From Parelaphostrongylus tenuis (taxonomy: Eukaryota; Nematoda; Chromadorea; Rhabditida; Metastrongylidae), in contig JAHQIW010000356.1 of the NCBI GenBank assembly GCA_019055375.1, positions 1 to 64,000 of the forward strand: a stretch of 64,000 nucleotides of DNA, given 5' to 3'. Shown one piece after another: positions 45,290-57,559 of the stretch. The notes below the pieces were generated by a model. It did no database searches, was not told where the DNA came from, and was given only the letters and a program-made list of their open reading frames with translations. Numbering within the stretch: position 1 is the first letter of the stretch; each line of letters begins with the position of its first letter. A program made the position numbers and the translations under genes.

Positions 45290-46340
45290 TATTTCCATTA
45301 TAAGTACATGACAATGTATTATTGTGGAATTCAAATATTGTTGCACAAAATCCGAATGCTAACAGTTTTCGATGAGGGCCAATAGTCTGAACCTTTCTCG
45401 CAATTTTTGAAATCAAGCGAAACTATACTCCATGGCAGACTAGATTAAAGAATCGTTTGCTGTTGAATTCATCGAGCTTGTTCCTTCAAAACCACTTTGG
45501 CAGTCTGTCTATATTTTGATACAGTAGAATTTTCGAGTGATGTTTATTGTCATGGGACCTCCGTTCACTAACGCCTTCAAATGTGAAATTTTCAGTCACT
45601 GAGGCTACCACGAGCATCTCCAAGTCCGATAAGGAGTTAGATATGAATCATAAGCTACCATATACTTGCCAGAAAACGGATAGATTCTTAGATTGAGCTC
45701 ATCACAATTTCCAATTCACTGACTCATTTCTTCTAGGTGAAGACTATTATTACTCAAAATTCTTGCAGTTAAGCTATTAGTACCTCATCGAAAGTGGCTC
45801 GAATTTATTTTGAACAAATAAGCTCCACGTATACTCTCGAACGCCTGGTCTATCAGTGAAAATATGCGGTCTCCACGATAAAGTACAGTGAGCAAACCAT
45901 GGATACTCTTCCAGCGAAACAGTGCAATGAAGATTTCATCTTTTGAAGAAAGTGTTATGCTCTTCGTGTTTCCCGACTAGAGACAGACTATTGAGACACT
46001 TTACATACTGCCCTGTCTCACCAATGGTTAACGAAAATGTGTCAAACCTGATAAGTTTCTATAGCATCCACCAATCTTTCATACAGTTTTCTTCACTTGG
46101 GAACAGATACTACTTACAGCAGTTCTGTATTCAAGTAAACTAAATCACATAAAAAAGTATTGAAGAAAATAAAGATCAGAGAGTTGCAAAGGCAATCTGA
46201 GGCAAGCCTTATATGACACTTCCTTTCATAAATTTTTTGTATCCTCTTGATTTCGTACAGTTACGATAACCTTACAGCTCAAGGGCACTGACTTCTGCAT
46301 CATACGTGTTTTCTAAGTGAATTAGTTAGAGAATATTTTT
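45290..46340. other. No feature recognised
   Basis: Nothing identifiable. Confidence 0.5.
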
Positions 46341-46344
46341 AGAA

Positions 46345-46500
46345 GGCGCGTGTAGCGCAGTTGCCATTAGTGACCTATAATGCACATGCTACTGATCATT
46401 GGCTTGAGCGCCACCTAACCCAAAACTCCAACCATCAAGACACGGCAAATTCTAGTCAGTACATATTTCAAGACGGGGTATGTAGCAGATTTGCCTGCGA
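46345..46500 (+). mobile_element. Worn SINE, family S2
   Basis: Begins GGCGCGTGTAGCGCAGTTG, close to the S2 start, but the body diverges quickly. Confidence 0.35.
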
Positions 46501-46504
46501 AAAC

Positions 46505-47400
46505 GAGAAACGCTAGCTTCTTATATCGGTAACACTTCATAAGTCATCTTGCAAGGTCAACAACGTACACTAGGTCACCTCAATGATGATTCAAAAGGAG
46601 TCAAATGCTGGTGCATTTCTGAATAAACGATCCACTCTGCATCATTTACTTTAATAGCTTATCAAGATTGTTAACGGTATTCTGGGAGAAATTTTCTTAT
46701 GATTTCTTTCTTTCTATGATTCTACTCATTACATCTGAGCTGTGTGTACCAACTGTAATGCGCGAAAGGAATTAGGCTGAAGAGAAAACTCGATCTATGG
46801 AGTTGGACAGAAAGTCTGAGTCTCAAATACCATTTTTCAGAAAGAAAACTAGCTGCCAACAGTACTGAATTTGTCATCAATCTACTGGAAGCCGGCGATA
46901 AGAGACGGATTTTAATAGAAATCTGAAATGGGTCTCTCTCTTGCTTAAGAGAAACATAAATCTTGCCAAAATACGAATTTATTGGATTTTTGTTTACTAA
47001 TTCAAAAAATTCTGCTACAGAAGAATTAGGCGCAACGATGCATCTCAGTAAGAAATCAAGCCATTGACTTTACAAGCTTGAATTTTACTTCCATCATTGA
47101 CTTTAAGCATCTACAGTTTACAGATTTCTTATATGATATTCAATTGGACGCTCAGATTGCGCCTCTGTGAGAGCACACTCTGAGAAAAATCTCCAGTAAT
47201 AATTGCAGATGATAGACTTCAGTTGAAAACACTTCCGCTTGTCACGTAAGTGATCATCTCATGAGACAGCACAGTTCTCATGGAGTCCACTCTGTAGTTC
47301 TTTTCGTCCATCTATCCTCTCTATTTATTTTGCGATCAAACATTCTTGCATTAATATAATCTGCATTGACTGTAAAAATGTTTGGCTGAATAAACTGCAT
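46505..47400. other. No feature recognised; one 16-base motif repeated later
   Basis: TTCTTTTCGTCCATCT at 47298-47313 recurs exactly at 48403-48418. Its reverse complement reads W-T-K-R-T, faintly like the C-terminal end of RTE-type LINE proteins. Too short to call. Confidence 0.25.
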
Positions 47401-47417
47401 GTAATCTGACTATTCTA

Positions 47418-47450
47418 GGCTCTGAAGACGAAACTGACTAAACGTCAGCT
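47418..47450 (+). ncRNA. Hammerhead-like motif in a PLE end
   Basis: GGCU, intact core CUGAAGA (47422-47428), weak stem II, UAAA for GAAA, ACGU, C at the cleavage site, AGCU pairing with GGCU. Plus-strand PLE end remnant spanning about 47400-47470. Confidence 0.4.
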
Positions 47451-47474
47451 ACTATAACTATATCGTCTTGCATT

Positions 47475-49150
47475 AAGTTAGCTGTATTGGTAACAGCCTC
47501 ACTCCCGGTGATCAAGAACTAGGAAATCACTTCCTTAATGACGATGCCAATCGGTAGTCAGTTCTGAGAACTGCATCTATCCCTTTATTTTATGAGCATC
47601 TTGTGTTTATTTCGCTTCTGATCTCTCATCGGTTGGAGACTAGATATTTTGAAGACCCTATTCCGATTTGATGTTTGTTCACTGTATACTAGAAGAACGT
47701 GTTCAAGCGCTGAGCCAGCTCAAACCTCTGCTGCGCTACAGAGAGCTGCGAGGAGCAGTAAGTTGAAGATGAGTGCGGGATATCGCGTTCATTAGTTAGT
47801 CGTTAGCTTCTAGAGGTGTGAATGCGAATCATGCTATTCCTGCTCAATTCCTTCTTGATGTTGCTCTCTGTGATTTTTCAACGATTATTATGAAGATACG
47901 AGGTAACCACTGTGCTTGAAGAACCGTGCATTCAATCTGTCAACCTCGCACTGTGGGCTTTTCTAAACTACATGTTTCAACAGGTTCTACTTTGTCAGAT
48001 CTTCCTGCATGTTTTGCCGAGCTCGTTGGCCATGGTCTCCCTTTTGAAGCATGAGAAAAGCCAAAGTTGCATATCTGGAAAAACTTTTACGTTGATAGGT
48101 ATGCCTTTTTCTTTCAGTTAAATTACTTCATCAACAACTGCAGTGTTGCAGTGAACAACTGTATACTTAAATGGCACATGTTCTTTGATGATGCGGAGTC
48201 AGCATAACTTCTTTTCCTTTTTTCTTTCGCACGGCTGAAGTGCATGGTGACCGTCTGTTTCGAATATGGTGACGTTTGTGAGACCTATTTCGTAATCCTG
48301 AACTCGTTGTCATCTGTGGGTGTTACCCAATAACACGTTCGTCCATCGTGTGGGTGGTTTTTCAGAACAGGTGCACACATTCTCTGTGAGCCCACTGCAC
48401 TGTTCTTTTCGTCCATCTCCATTTGATCTTCTTATTATATGACCCTCTTATCTGTTTCGCTATCGATGATTACATTTCTGAATCCCGAAGGTGGGATAAT
48501 TTTTCACCACTCTGTGAGTGGTTCACAGCTCTCTTAACGTGGTTCAGTATCAGCCCACGCCTCTGCTAGATTTCACGATGCTGGGTGGACTGTTAAGTCA
48601 AAGACTGAGTACGAAGTTTGATGTGCGTTATTTGATAAGTGACTTCTTCGACAGACCTAAGTGCCGTCGATGCTACTCTCCTTCTTTTGTCTAGTTTTAC
48701 ATGTTGCTCTCCATGTCCAATGAACTTCTATGTTACACGTGGAAAGTAGTTTACGCAATTAGATAACCACTCAATTTCACTTGTTTGCCATCACACCACG
48801 AATTTAGATGTCCAGTCTACGTTTTGTTTATTGGTAGTTTAATATTTTTTTCTTCTCATTGAATACACTGAACATTATTTGTGCTTTACTGTTACACCTC
48901 GAAAGGATGACGACCACGAAACCAAGAGGAATGTATTTTCTATCGAACTTTTGTGCCATCTCCCATCCCAATCTAATGACTACATTAACCACTGCACTTT
49001 GAAAGCAAACAGCTTTGACAGCATTTTGTCGCCTTTTCTGAATACTTTTCCCATGGGTTCAGTAGAAGATAGATTCAACAGTTGAACTTTTATGTTACAC
49101 TTCGATAACAGTAAGATAATGTTTTGATCCTTCTCAAGGTTGATATGCCA
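47475..49150. other. No feature recognised
   Basis: Apart from the repeated 16-mer at 48403-48418, nothing identifiable; short ORFs only. Confidence 0.4.
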
Positions 49151-49151
49151 G

Positions 49152-49339
49152 TGGCCTACGTACGTTTCGGCAGTCTCGCTAATCTTATCACCAGCCACAG
49201 GTGCCACTAGTCACCCTACTGGTGGTAGAACGAGGAAAAGCGTTAGATTCATAAAATCGTCCCTACTATTACTAGGGGTGACTAGTGGAGTGTGTGGCTT
49301 TGATGAGGCGGGTGAGACTGCCGCAACGTCCGTAAATTC
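49152..49339. repeat. Small foldback element with two facing hammerhead-like motifs
   Basis: 49169-49219 and 49272-49321 are inverted copies (CGGCAGTCTC and CCACTAGTCACCCTA blocks). Minus-strand motif, 49198-49152: GUGGCU, a damaged core (GGUGAUAAG), ...GCC, GAAA, stem III ACGUACGU, A17, GGCCAC (6 bp with GUGGCU). Plus-strand motif, 49294-49339: GUGGCU, UUGAUGA (core C3 to U), stem II GGC...GCC, GCAA for GAAA, ACGUCCGU, A17. Each motif keeps what the other has lost. Confidence 0.55.
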
Positions 49340-49344
49340 TCTCA

Positions 49345-51585
49345 GACTATGTTGAATGCTTATAGTGATGTTGAAAAACTACACTTATGCCACGAGCGTT
49401 ATTAGGATATCATGCGCTTATATGCTTTCAAACGACTTTTCATAATCAAAAAGCTTAAGACGAGGGCAGATAGGATTTGTGACGTTCTTTACTGATCCAT
49501 GACACTGCTGGAATGTGGCCAAAGCACTAGAATCGCCGTCGGGATCCTGACTACTCAACTGGTCATGCTTCACTCAGCGTCTTTGATATGCCCAGGATCA
49601 TAATCTTTTTGGGTAGCTTGTAAATTACGCTAAACAAGCACAATGAACGTTAAGTACGAATATCTGCGTGATCACCTTTCTTGGGTGAGTTGACCGATAG
49701 CAAATTACTCTACTGGTCTATAATTTTTTCTTTCCGAAAGCATGATTTCATAAAGTTTGCGGAAATGCACATGGAATGTGGCCACCAGCTCTAATGAAAT
49801 TTGCAAGGATAATCAAGTCGCAGAGCTGTGCCTTTCTTTATGCTATCTATCGAAACTCGATCTTCAAATGGTAGAACAGAGTAAAACTCCAAATGCTTGT
49901 GAAGATTTCGGTGCCGAGGCGGGAGTTGTAGAACGGGAAAGATTAGAGAAGAACTTCTCGTTACCAATTTAGTATAAGTGTGTAATGCAGTGATGGTCCC
50001 AGTCTCTATTATCAGAGTCAATAACGACGCATAATAGTTGCAAAAATCGTGATGACATTTCTTTGATTTAGATCGTTTTTTAATTGATTCCAATAACTTT
50101 TTTATCTATGCTGATGTGCGTCTTTTAGCAAACATGTGTCGCAGCTGGCATCTTTCAGATCAGCGTGCTGCAACAAGTTCAAGCTCCACCTCTTCTTTTT
50201 TTTGAATAACTCCGTACTGGTATTAGAGACACGAATTGAGCTTCTTAACTGGAGAATTGTTGCAAGTATGCTGCAAGTATAAAGTCCATCGGCAAGCACT
50301 TTTCAGCGTTCAATCGGGTGTTCTTTATCTTCCAATCACATAAGAAAAGGAATCTTACTACAAACATTCTCTTCGTTCACGATCTGGTTTGTTTATCGCA
50401 AACGGCGACAATAATACTTTTCCATCATATGAGTGAATCAAATTTTCGCATGAAGAAGGCGGTGATCAGATTCAGAACTGATCCTTGTATCATTCACATG
50501 TTAGACACACACCACCTCCTGTTTCTTGGCACAACCGATCTATAAATGCTGTTGAAAGGCTCCCGAGTCCATCGGCGATTCCTTTTCCCCAGAAATGAGT
50601 TTTCATGGAAAAAGATCTGCTGCGGCAGCAGTTCTATAAGAAAATCTCCGTTCTCATTTTGTTCTCTCATTACAATTTCTTCTATGCTGCAATTGTATTC
50701 GCCAATCGTTCTCAATTTGACAAGAGATCTACAACAAATTTGTAAAAAGACCTTTTGTTGATAATGCCTTTCTTTAACTTCTGAGATGCGTCCTGCTCTT
50801 GTATCTGCTCTACAAGATGGTAAGTAGCAGTTGATGATAGTGACCTTTTTGACACAGAGATTGGCGGCGGAGAATAGTCAGGATGGGTGACAGGACTAAC
50901 TGCGAAGTTACTGGATAGGGATCACACAAATGTCCGATAAAGCTAATGACTCCAAAATTTTATAACGGAAGCTTCCTTCCACAAATCACATCAGTATCGC
51001 CATCTAATTGTTGTATGTTGTTTTTTTGCTTCTCTTTTTTATAGGGCGATGACACAGAATTTCATGTGACCAACAGCTCTAATGAGAGGATAGGCCAGCG
51101 ACTGAGGGTACAGCTGTGGCGATATAGGTGCAGAGCAAGAAGCATTTTTAACAACGTGTCATGGATATTCCCGTCTTGTCCTTCTTCAATAACGTCCCAT
51201 TGAGCCCGAGACTTATCGCCTCTCACTGGACGTGTCACTAGCCAAAGTCGTAGACGGGGGCACTCAGTGTATGGGATATTAAGGCAGCAAGTTAGCTAAA
51301 CTAGCCATTGCTGTTTAAGGAGGTCCCAGGGTCACCATAGTCGAAGCCTTTCTCAAGCCTTCATCGCATCAGGCAGCTGCCTTCGTTAATATCAAAAACG
51401 ATGATGGTTCGTGGTGCGGTTCGATGATATGTGAGCTCACAAGTGGAAAGGTTGGACTTTTGTCACAGTTGATCAATCAGAAAAAACTTCGCAGCCATAA
51501 TGAGCAGATAAAACCTTCCTGAAAGTTATAACTAGTAAAATAATTTACTACTCAGAAGATTAATAAGAAAACAATAAGGCAAAAA
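49345..51585. other. No feature recognised
   Basis: ORFs at 49791-50093 and 50494-50715 (both minus) have fairly normal composition but no motif I can name. Confidence 0.4.
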
Positions 51586-51642
51586 CTAACTTGGTGATCC
51601 CAAAAAAGAATGATTTAAGCTCAAAAAGAGGTTGGTACGCCA

Positions 51643-51690
51643 GGGTCATACACCGGTGTTTCGGAGGTTCGTCTTCCTCATCAGTGACCC
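51643..51690 (-). ncRNA. Hammerhead ribozyme, full consensus
   Basis: From 51690: stem I GGGUCA; core CUGAUGA (51684-51678); stem II GGA...UCC with loop AGACGAACC; GAAA (51662-51659); stem III ACACCGGUGU, a 10-base palindrome; A17 at 51649; stem I UGACCC, perfect 6 bp with GGGUCA. Every conserved position of the family is present. Predicted cleavage is between 51649 and 51648. The self-complementary stem III would allow dimer formation. This is the best ribozyme candidate in the window. Confidence 0.87.
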
Positions 51691-52294
51691 CTGCCCCACA
51701 TTCAGCCCTGCATTGAAGCAAGTAGGGAGGCGTATGTGGTGATGGCACAGTGTACTATGACACTGTACCATCACCACCTCTCAGTCTATAGATTTTTGCT
51801 GTTAGATCAAAACTAGATCAAAAGATCGACTGTTTTTGAAACCTCCAAAAAACATTCAATATAATTCCAAAAAAGAATGATTTAAGCTCAAAAGGGGGTT
51901 GGTAACTTGGTGATCATTTAAGATTCAGATATCGAGATATGTGTATCAACTAACGAGGAGGAAAGGGTGCAAGAAAAATCCTCGAACTTTCCACTGCTCT
52001 ATATGGCTTTGTAAGCGTCGGTGACTTTCATCATGCATTATCTGGATCATTTTAAGTATGCTTCCTATTCCAGATTGACGTTATGTGTCTCGAGAATACT
52101 AATCATATCATTACTACTACTGCTATCACTATTTAGTATTTGATCCATGGCATCTACTGCTTTTGAAACTTCGCTATAAACACTTAGAATAATTCCAAAA
52201 AGAGTGTTTAGAGCCTGGGCGAGGTTGGTTGTACACTGTGCCGTCACCACATACCTCGCCTCCTTGCTACAATGCAGGGCTTAATGTGGGGCGT

Positions 52295-52343
52295 GGGTCA
52301 CTGACGAGGAGGGCGAGACCTCCAAAACACGCTTGTACGGCCC
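52295..52343 (+). ncRNA. Hammerhead ribozyme, one core base changed
   Basis: GGGUCA; core CUGACGA (52301-52307); stem II GGAGG-GCGAGA-CCUCC, perfect 5 bp; AAAA where GAAA is required; stem III ACA...UGU; A17 at 52337; CGGCCC pairing with GGGUCA at five of six positions (one GU). The G12 to A change should block activity. Confidence 0.6.
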
Positions 52344-52729
52344 TACCGTACCAACCTTAGGCTTTGACCTTTCTTTCTTTCTGAAATTACGTATTATTTG
52401 TTTTATGTTAACCCATTAGCACAATTTAGAGTGCGAATCCCACCACTTCTCACATGCGATTCGTATAGTCGTAGTGATGCTCCATAAAAGTCCTCAAAGT
52501 TTTATGTGTTGCTTCGGCTACTGCTTGAGGATTTGTCCTCTTTATAATTGACGAAGAATTTTTTAAGACGACTCTTCGTACAATCATGAAGGTAGCCGAG
52601 CTAGGGCGTTCCCTAAGGCGTTGGTTGATTGATTACAAGAGACTGTTAGAGAGGGATTAAACCAGTGTCTTACTCATCATCTTGCTTTCTGACACGCTGC
52701 ACTTCTAGCCAGTGCACCGCTTCGCACTT

Positions 52730-53058
52730 GTTATTATTATTACTATGTAGTCTTACTGTTATTATTGCTAATCATGTTTTCATTATTATTTCCATCAATA
52801 TTACAATAACCATTATTCTTAAATCACTATCATTATTATTAATATTATTATTATTAATTTTATTGATATTATTATTAACATTATCATTACTACTACTATT
52901 ATTATTATTTTTTTTTAATATCAATATTGATATTTTTTAATTGTTATTATTATTACTATTATATTATATTATTATTACTCAAATAATGATGAAAGGATAT
53001 ATTGAAATTTGAGCGTGGTCTAAACAAAGCACTCGAAATAAAGGTATATTATTATTAC

Positions 53059-53109
<51 letters not shown>

Positions 53110-53182
53110 TATAATTATTATTATTATTATTATTATTACTATTATTATTATTATTATTATTTTATTATTTTATTATTATGCA
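52730..53182. repeat. ATT microsatellite
   Basis: Imperfect ATT/TTA repeats from 52730, nearly pure from 53046 to 53176. The Tyr- and Leu-rich ORFs here are products of the repeat. Confidence 0.95.
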
Positions 53183-53184
53183 TC

Positions 53185-53710
53185 ACACTGTATGAGTCTC
53201 GGAAGCTTTATTCAATTTCTTTTCTAACATCCATGCAAAAAGGTTTTCCAACTTTTCGCACGTGATTTCGCTTGCTGCTTGAGGATTTTTTCATATTTGT
53301 CACAAATCTCGTTTTATGCTTGGGAAGTAGATAGTCGAAGATACTGACGTAACCCTACTAGTGCGCTTCCACGTGTACTGGAGGAAACTGGCATTTCACA
53401 GACAAAAGTGGTATTAACTTCTTAGCCTCCTTGAAATGCGTGTGGTCATGTGCGGACGCGGGAGCGGTCGTATTAACGGCTGAGCAGGTGTGGTCGTCGC
53501 GAAATGAACGGGCTCACTTCTTCTGCACATCCCATACTCTTTTCCCTAATATTATGAAATCATTACTAGGTTGAAGAAAAAGTCCCTTAACACTCTGAAA
53601 AATTCAAATTTTATATTTGTTTCATACAGTATCATGTAAATTCTTGGGAAAATATCAGGGACATTTCCAAAAGAAACTCCCATGGGACCGAGTCTACAAA
53701 GCTTTGAAGG
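53185..53710. other. No feature recognised
   Basis: 53430-53520 is GC-rich; nothing identifiable. Confidence 0.45.
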
Positions 53711-53955
53711 AAAAGTATCAAGCCTCACATCGCAAAGAAGACTAGGGAGAAGTTTGTTGAATTGGAGAGAGTCGAGATCTTGCCCCACTCAGCCTACTCT
53801 CCAGATGATGCGGCTTCCAAGATCTTTTCGCTCAATGGAACATTTCACGCGTGGACGTCGCTGCGAGACGCTTGATCAAGTTGAGGAGACATATCAGGAG
53901 TTTTTTGTTTTAAAGCTCAGGGAATGGTATCGATCAGATCCGATATTTTGCAGAT

Positions 53956-54376
53956 CTATTTTTTTAACGAGATCGCAAGATCGAAACACGTGTATTGGGC
54001 TCTATAAGTCAGCCCTCCTTGACAGACCACTGACAGCGCGGCTCAAAAATGATTGCTAGGCATATTGCAATTTGAGCTGTGGTCTTATGAAAACACTCGA
54101 AACGAAAGTTATGATATATTGAATATAGTAGCCACGAGCAATCGAGTGTACAACATCTGTGTTCGGTGATATTTTCACTGGGCATAGAGTTTAAAACATT
54201 CGCCGTCGCTAACTCTTAGTGTGAGGACTGGAGCTCCCACACAGGACTGGCAAAAGACGAGAAAGGGTAACTGCCTACTGACGAGATCGCAAGATCGAAA
54301 CACATGTATCGGGTTCTATAAGTCGGCCCTCCTTGACAGACCTCTGATATGCGTGGCTCAAAAATCATTACCAGGC
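53956..54376 (+). mobile_element. Hammerhead retroelement (retrozyme-like) nested in mariner
   Basis: Identical 11-base duplications, ATTTTGCAGAT, flank it at 53945-53955 and 54377-54387. It has terminal direct repeats: 53967-54061 and 54281-54376, about 88% identical. The middle, about 220 bases, matches the element at 30 kb. The distance between equivalent points is 314 bases. No ORF is credible. The left repeat begins inside the ribozyme core (ACGAGAUC...), so only the right repeat has a full motif. Confidence 0.8.
54272..54314 (+). ncRNA. Hammerhead ribozyme, core intact, stem I decayed
   Basis: Core CUGACGA (54278-54284), stem II GAUC-GCAA-GAUC (perfect 4 bp), GAAA (54297-54300), stem III ACACAUGU, A17 at 54308, then UCGGGU. 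The 5' strand of stem I is UGCCUA, leaving few pairs. The relative at 30081-30123 has all six. Confidence 0.65.
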
Positions 54377-54444
54377 ATTTTGCAGATTGTTGGCAGAAGA
54401 TCGTGGGCATTTTGATCTTCAGTTTGAAGAATAATTATGGTTGC

Positions 54445-57135
54445 TTCTAATTGAATTCATGTATAAACTTTGGATTTTTAGCGGGCGTTAGGGAATTTTT
54501 CCTCAACCCAATAATTTCATGGTTGACATTTTTGAGTTCCTTCAATGACCACTGCATTATTCTATATATAGCAGCTGCCAATTTTTGAAAATATACCGAA
54601 AATTATCTTGCTAATGTTAAATGAGATCACGGCATTAGAGTGTTTCGGAATATCGAACTACGATATGCGGTGAAAAACTTGTCGTAAATCAAAAGTGTTG
54701 AGACATCATTTTTACGAAAGCCCAGCAAAGAGTGCTACGTCAAGGCACAGCTTGAGAAGATTTGCACACATCGTTTAACTTCGCGCGAAGAATGGTTCAC
54801 TAATGCCGTTACATCAAAGTGTATGTCTCTTCTTGTTCGTTGCTCGAGCAAATGAAGCAAATTGGGCAATAGCTCTGCCGAACGATGAGATCTAACGAAG
54901 AGATCATCCTCGTGTTACCAGGAGTTAGGCGATTATGAGTGATATAGGTAAATTTCTGAAGGGATACAACATTTTCCAGTCTAATTAATATGGAACCGTT
55001 TATTGATGGGTTCCTAACTCAAACAAATACATAATGACACCTGAAATTTTTCCGCCGACCAAATGAGGTCGCATTTATAATTTCTTCACTTTTTCGCATA
55101 TTTCAGCATACGAGAGAACTAGAACGACTGCTACTCAAAAATTCAAAGAAAAAATCGATAACGAGCACTGGCAAGTGGTATATTTTACCCAGGAAAACCA
55201 TTTTGCAAAAATGAAGGGCTGTGAACAATTGACTCGAATTATCAATTATGAATCGGCACAGACGCTGTATTGTTGACTGTAACAAAAATTTTTCTAAGAC
55301 GTTGCATAAGCTTGCTTGTACAATGCTACATTGAAATCTTTTTTGTTTGAAAAATCTTCTTATCTTTATGTAATCTGTTGAAACCGATTTATATCATAAT
55401 GAGATTCACTTGACATACGAACGTTGACTGTTAACCTCAGACGACTTGGATGATGGCGTGCAAACAATGTTGTGTTCCGCTTAGGCTGAGCTAGTTTTCT
55501 TCTAGTTTTTTCTTTTGCAAGGCGGTTCTGGATAAATCCTAATGTCTATTCGTTCTGTCTCTCGAATCGAATAAGGCTAATTCAATAACGCTGTTAGCCC
55601 AGCACTTGCTGGTACGAAACTTTGTTATTGAAGTCATGTTTCTTTTTGAAAACGCTCTGCAATATGCATTTCTGACCCAAAAAACAGAAGCGACAATGGG
55701 GTGGAGTGATGGCGCATCACATATTCACAATAATATTTGCATGGTGAACTGATTACATATGAATCGAATGCACTCCTTTTGATAACTATTTTGACTTCAA
55801 ACATTGGAGGAAATACGTTCAAGCATGACGTTGCGGCACAATACACCATCACACAGTCAATCCAGCACTGCATCACACCGAACTGCAACGAAATATCTCG
55901 CCGTCTGATATATTTAGGACAATGTCAAACTTGACGGCCCGATTTGGCAATTTTCTCCAGAAAAGCCTTATAGTAGTGTCAGACTTTTTTCAGGCCTAAT
56001 CGCATGCAGTCGTGACCCCGAATTCTTTTTAGAAAAGATTTAATCTGGCATGTCATTGACATTGCTAATTTGTCAGCATTGATTCTCTAAGAAAAAGAGA
56101 AAAATCCATAGTCAGATCAATAATTTATGCGAATGTACAGCTATGAAAAATACTTCCTTGAATAGATTCTCGAATAGCTACAAACAGTAGAAAGTGATAA
56201 AGACGCTTGTCTTCTGCTCTGTCTAAACTGTAGCCCATCAGTTTGTACCAAATTACTGAAGTAATCAGAAACGAACAGTTGATCCAAAACTATGATTGCA
56301 TTGCGCTCACAAATGGAATTTTGTTTCTAAAAAGGGTTTTATCTGCTCAATCAATGAGGATGAATTGTCGCGCAGTACAAACTTCATATGAACTCGTCCT
56401 CGATGATGTTTCGGCGATCAGATCGACATGACAAATGACACCGCTAGAAAGCGAAAGTTCCACAAATATTTTTTGGTGTGGTAGGATGGCTAGTCGTAAA
56501 TGAAAGGCATTTATAGAGAGATTATATGAAAGGAACGGGTAACCGAAAAGAAGAAAAGGAGCCATGATGAAGTCAAAACGAAAAAATCGCTCATTGAACT
56601 CTATTTAAACAGTGAGTTCTTTCATTCTATCCATCAAGACAACACTTTCGCCATTTTTTTTTCTTGCGCAAGTCTAGAGATGGACTTAGCTGCACATTTG
56701 ACAGTGGACATTGTAAGCTTAGACAAATGAACAGCTACTTTACCTTAATATTATGATGTTGTTATAGAAAAGGAAACTCCTCCGGCGTCGATCGACACGT
56801 GAGCAATGCGCCACTCGCGCATTATGAATGGCTTGATTAGCCAGGTGTACGGCATTAAAATTAATGGTAAAGTGTGCACTGCTTGGAAGTTCTAATATCC
56901 GTATTAGAGAAATCTCATTATTTGGATAACAGCGCAATTCTAACTGCACTGGTATTCTGTCGCTCAGGTAAGTTTTTTCATGCTGAAATTGAGGAAGGAA
57001 GTGCTGAGGCGTTACCAGGTCATCGTTAGACTATCAATGCATTATTCATCTCAGAAAGTTGTAGTTATTGTTGGTCGAAGAGGATATAGTGCTCCGCAAT
57101 TGGATTTCTGGTAGTATAACGGATATTGCTGTCAT
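54445..57135. other. No feature recognised
   Basis: Long AT-rich stretch without identified elements. Confidence 0.5.
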
Positions 57136-57139
57136 CTCC

Positions 57140-57425
57140 GTGTTACGAGGTGTTGAAGGTGCTCGGCGACAATATGTGGTTGAAAGTTCGATCCTGCATT
57201 CACGACTCGTCAAGCCTTTCATCTTTCCGCGGTGAACAGTTGGTACCAGACTTGTGTGGAAGTATGGCAGCATTGGTTTGATATATCGGTTGGTCACCGC
57301 GAGTTATTGGAAAAGCCGGAAATGCATTAAATCACCTTAAACGATCCTTGTGAAGCTGAACGCGTGGCGCATCCTTTAGGGATTGATCAACGTCGAGAGC
57401 TATATCGTTTCCTTTCTGCTGATTT
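57140..57425 (+). mobile_element. Worn SINE, family S2
   Basis: Body and 3' block (TTGATCAACGTCGAGAGCTA) align with 29683-29955; the tRNA-like head has decayed. Confidence 0.5.
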
Positions 57426-57559
57426 TTTAACTGAAATGTTGAACCTAACGAAAAAAAATAGGATTATTTCCTTTATCTGGTCTCCTCGTGATTTGGTTAT
57501 TTCTCGGTGGTTTTTGATGCCTATGATAGATTAAATCTCAAAAAATTTAGAACTATACT

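Larger units (their letters stand above)
51590..52370. repeat. Hammerhead-bearing foldback element
   Basis: 51630-51757 and 52229-52361 are inverted copies at about 80%, sharing GGTTGGTACG, GCCCCACATT and GGCACAGTGTAC blocks. A direct duplicate of CCAAAAAAGAATGATTTAAG occurs at 51600 and 51867, showing a tandem partial copy. An ORF of 61 codons on the minus strand (52065-52250) is not recognised. A hammerhead lies in each arm. Confidence 0.65.
53715..54439 (+). pseudogene. Mariner C-terminal fragment, split by a nested element
   Basis: 53718-53842 reads PHIAKKTREKFVELERVEIL, then PHSAYSPDDAASKIFSL. One frameshift follows, then FRSMEHFTRGRRCETLDQVE and a stretch ending KLREWYRSDPIFC at about 53953. 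The element at 53956-54376 interrupts it. The same frame resumes at 54384 with LLAEDRGHFDLQFEE and TAA, matching the family's LLAERW...FEE end. Together this is roughly the last third of a SETMAR-like mariner transposase. Nothing N-terminal was found. Confidence 0.8.

Noticed and set aside
53002..53265. Tyr-rich ORF of 87 codons
   Set aside because: Translation of the ATT microsatellite.
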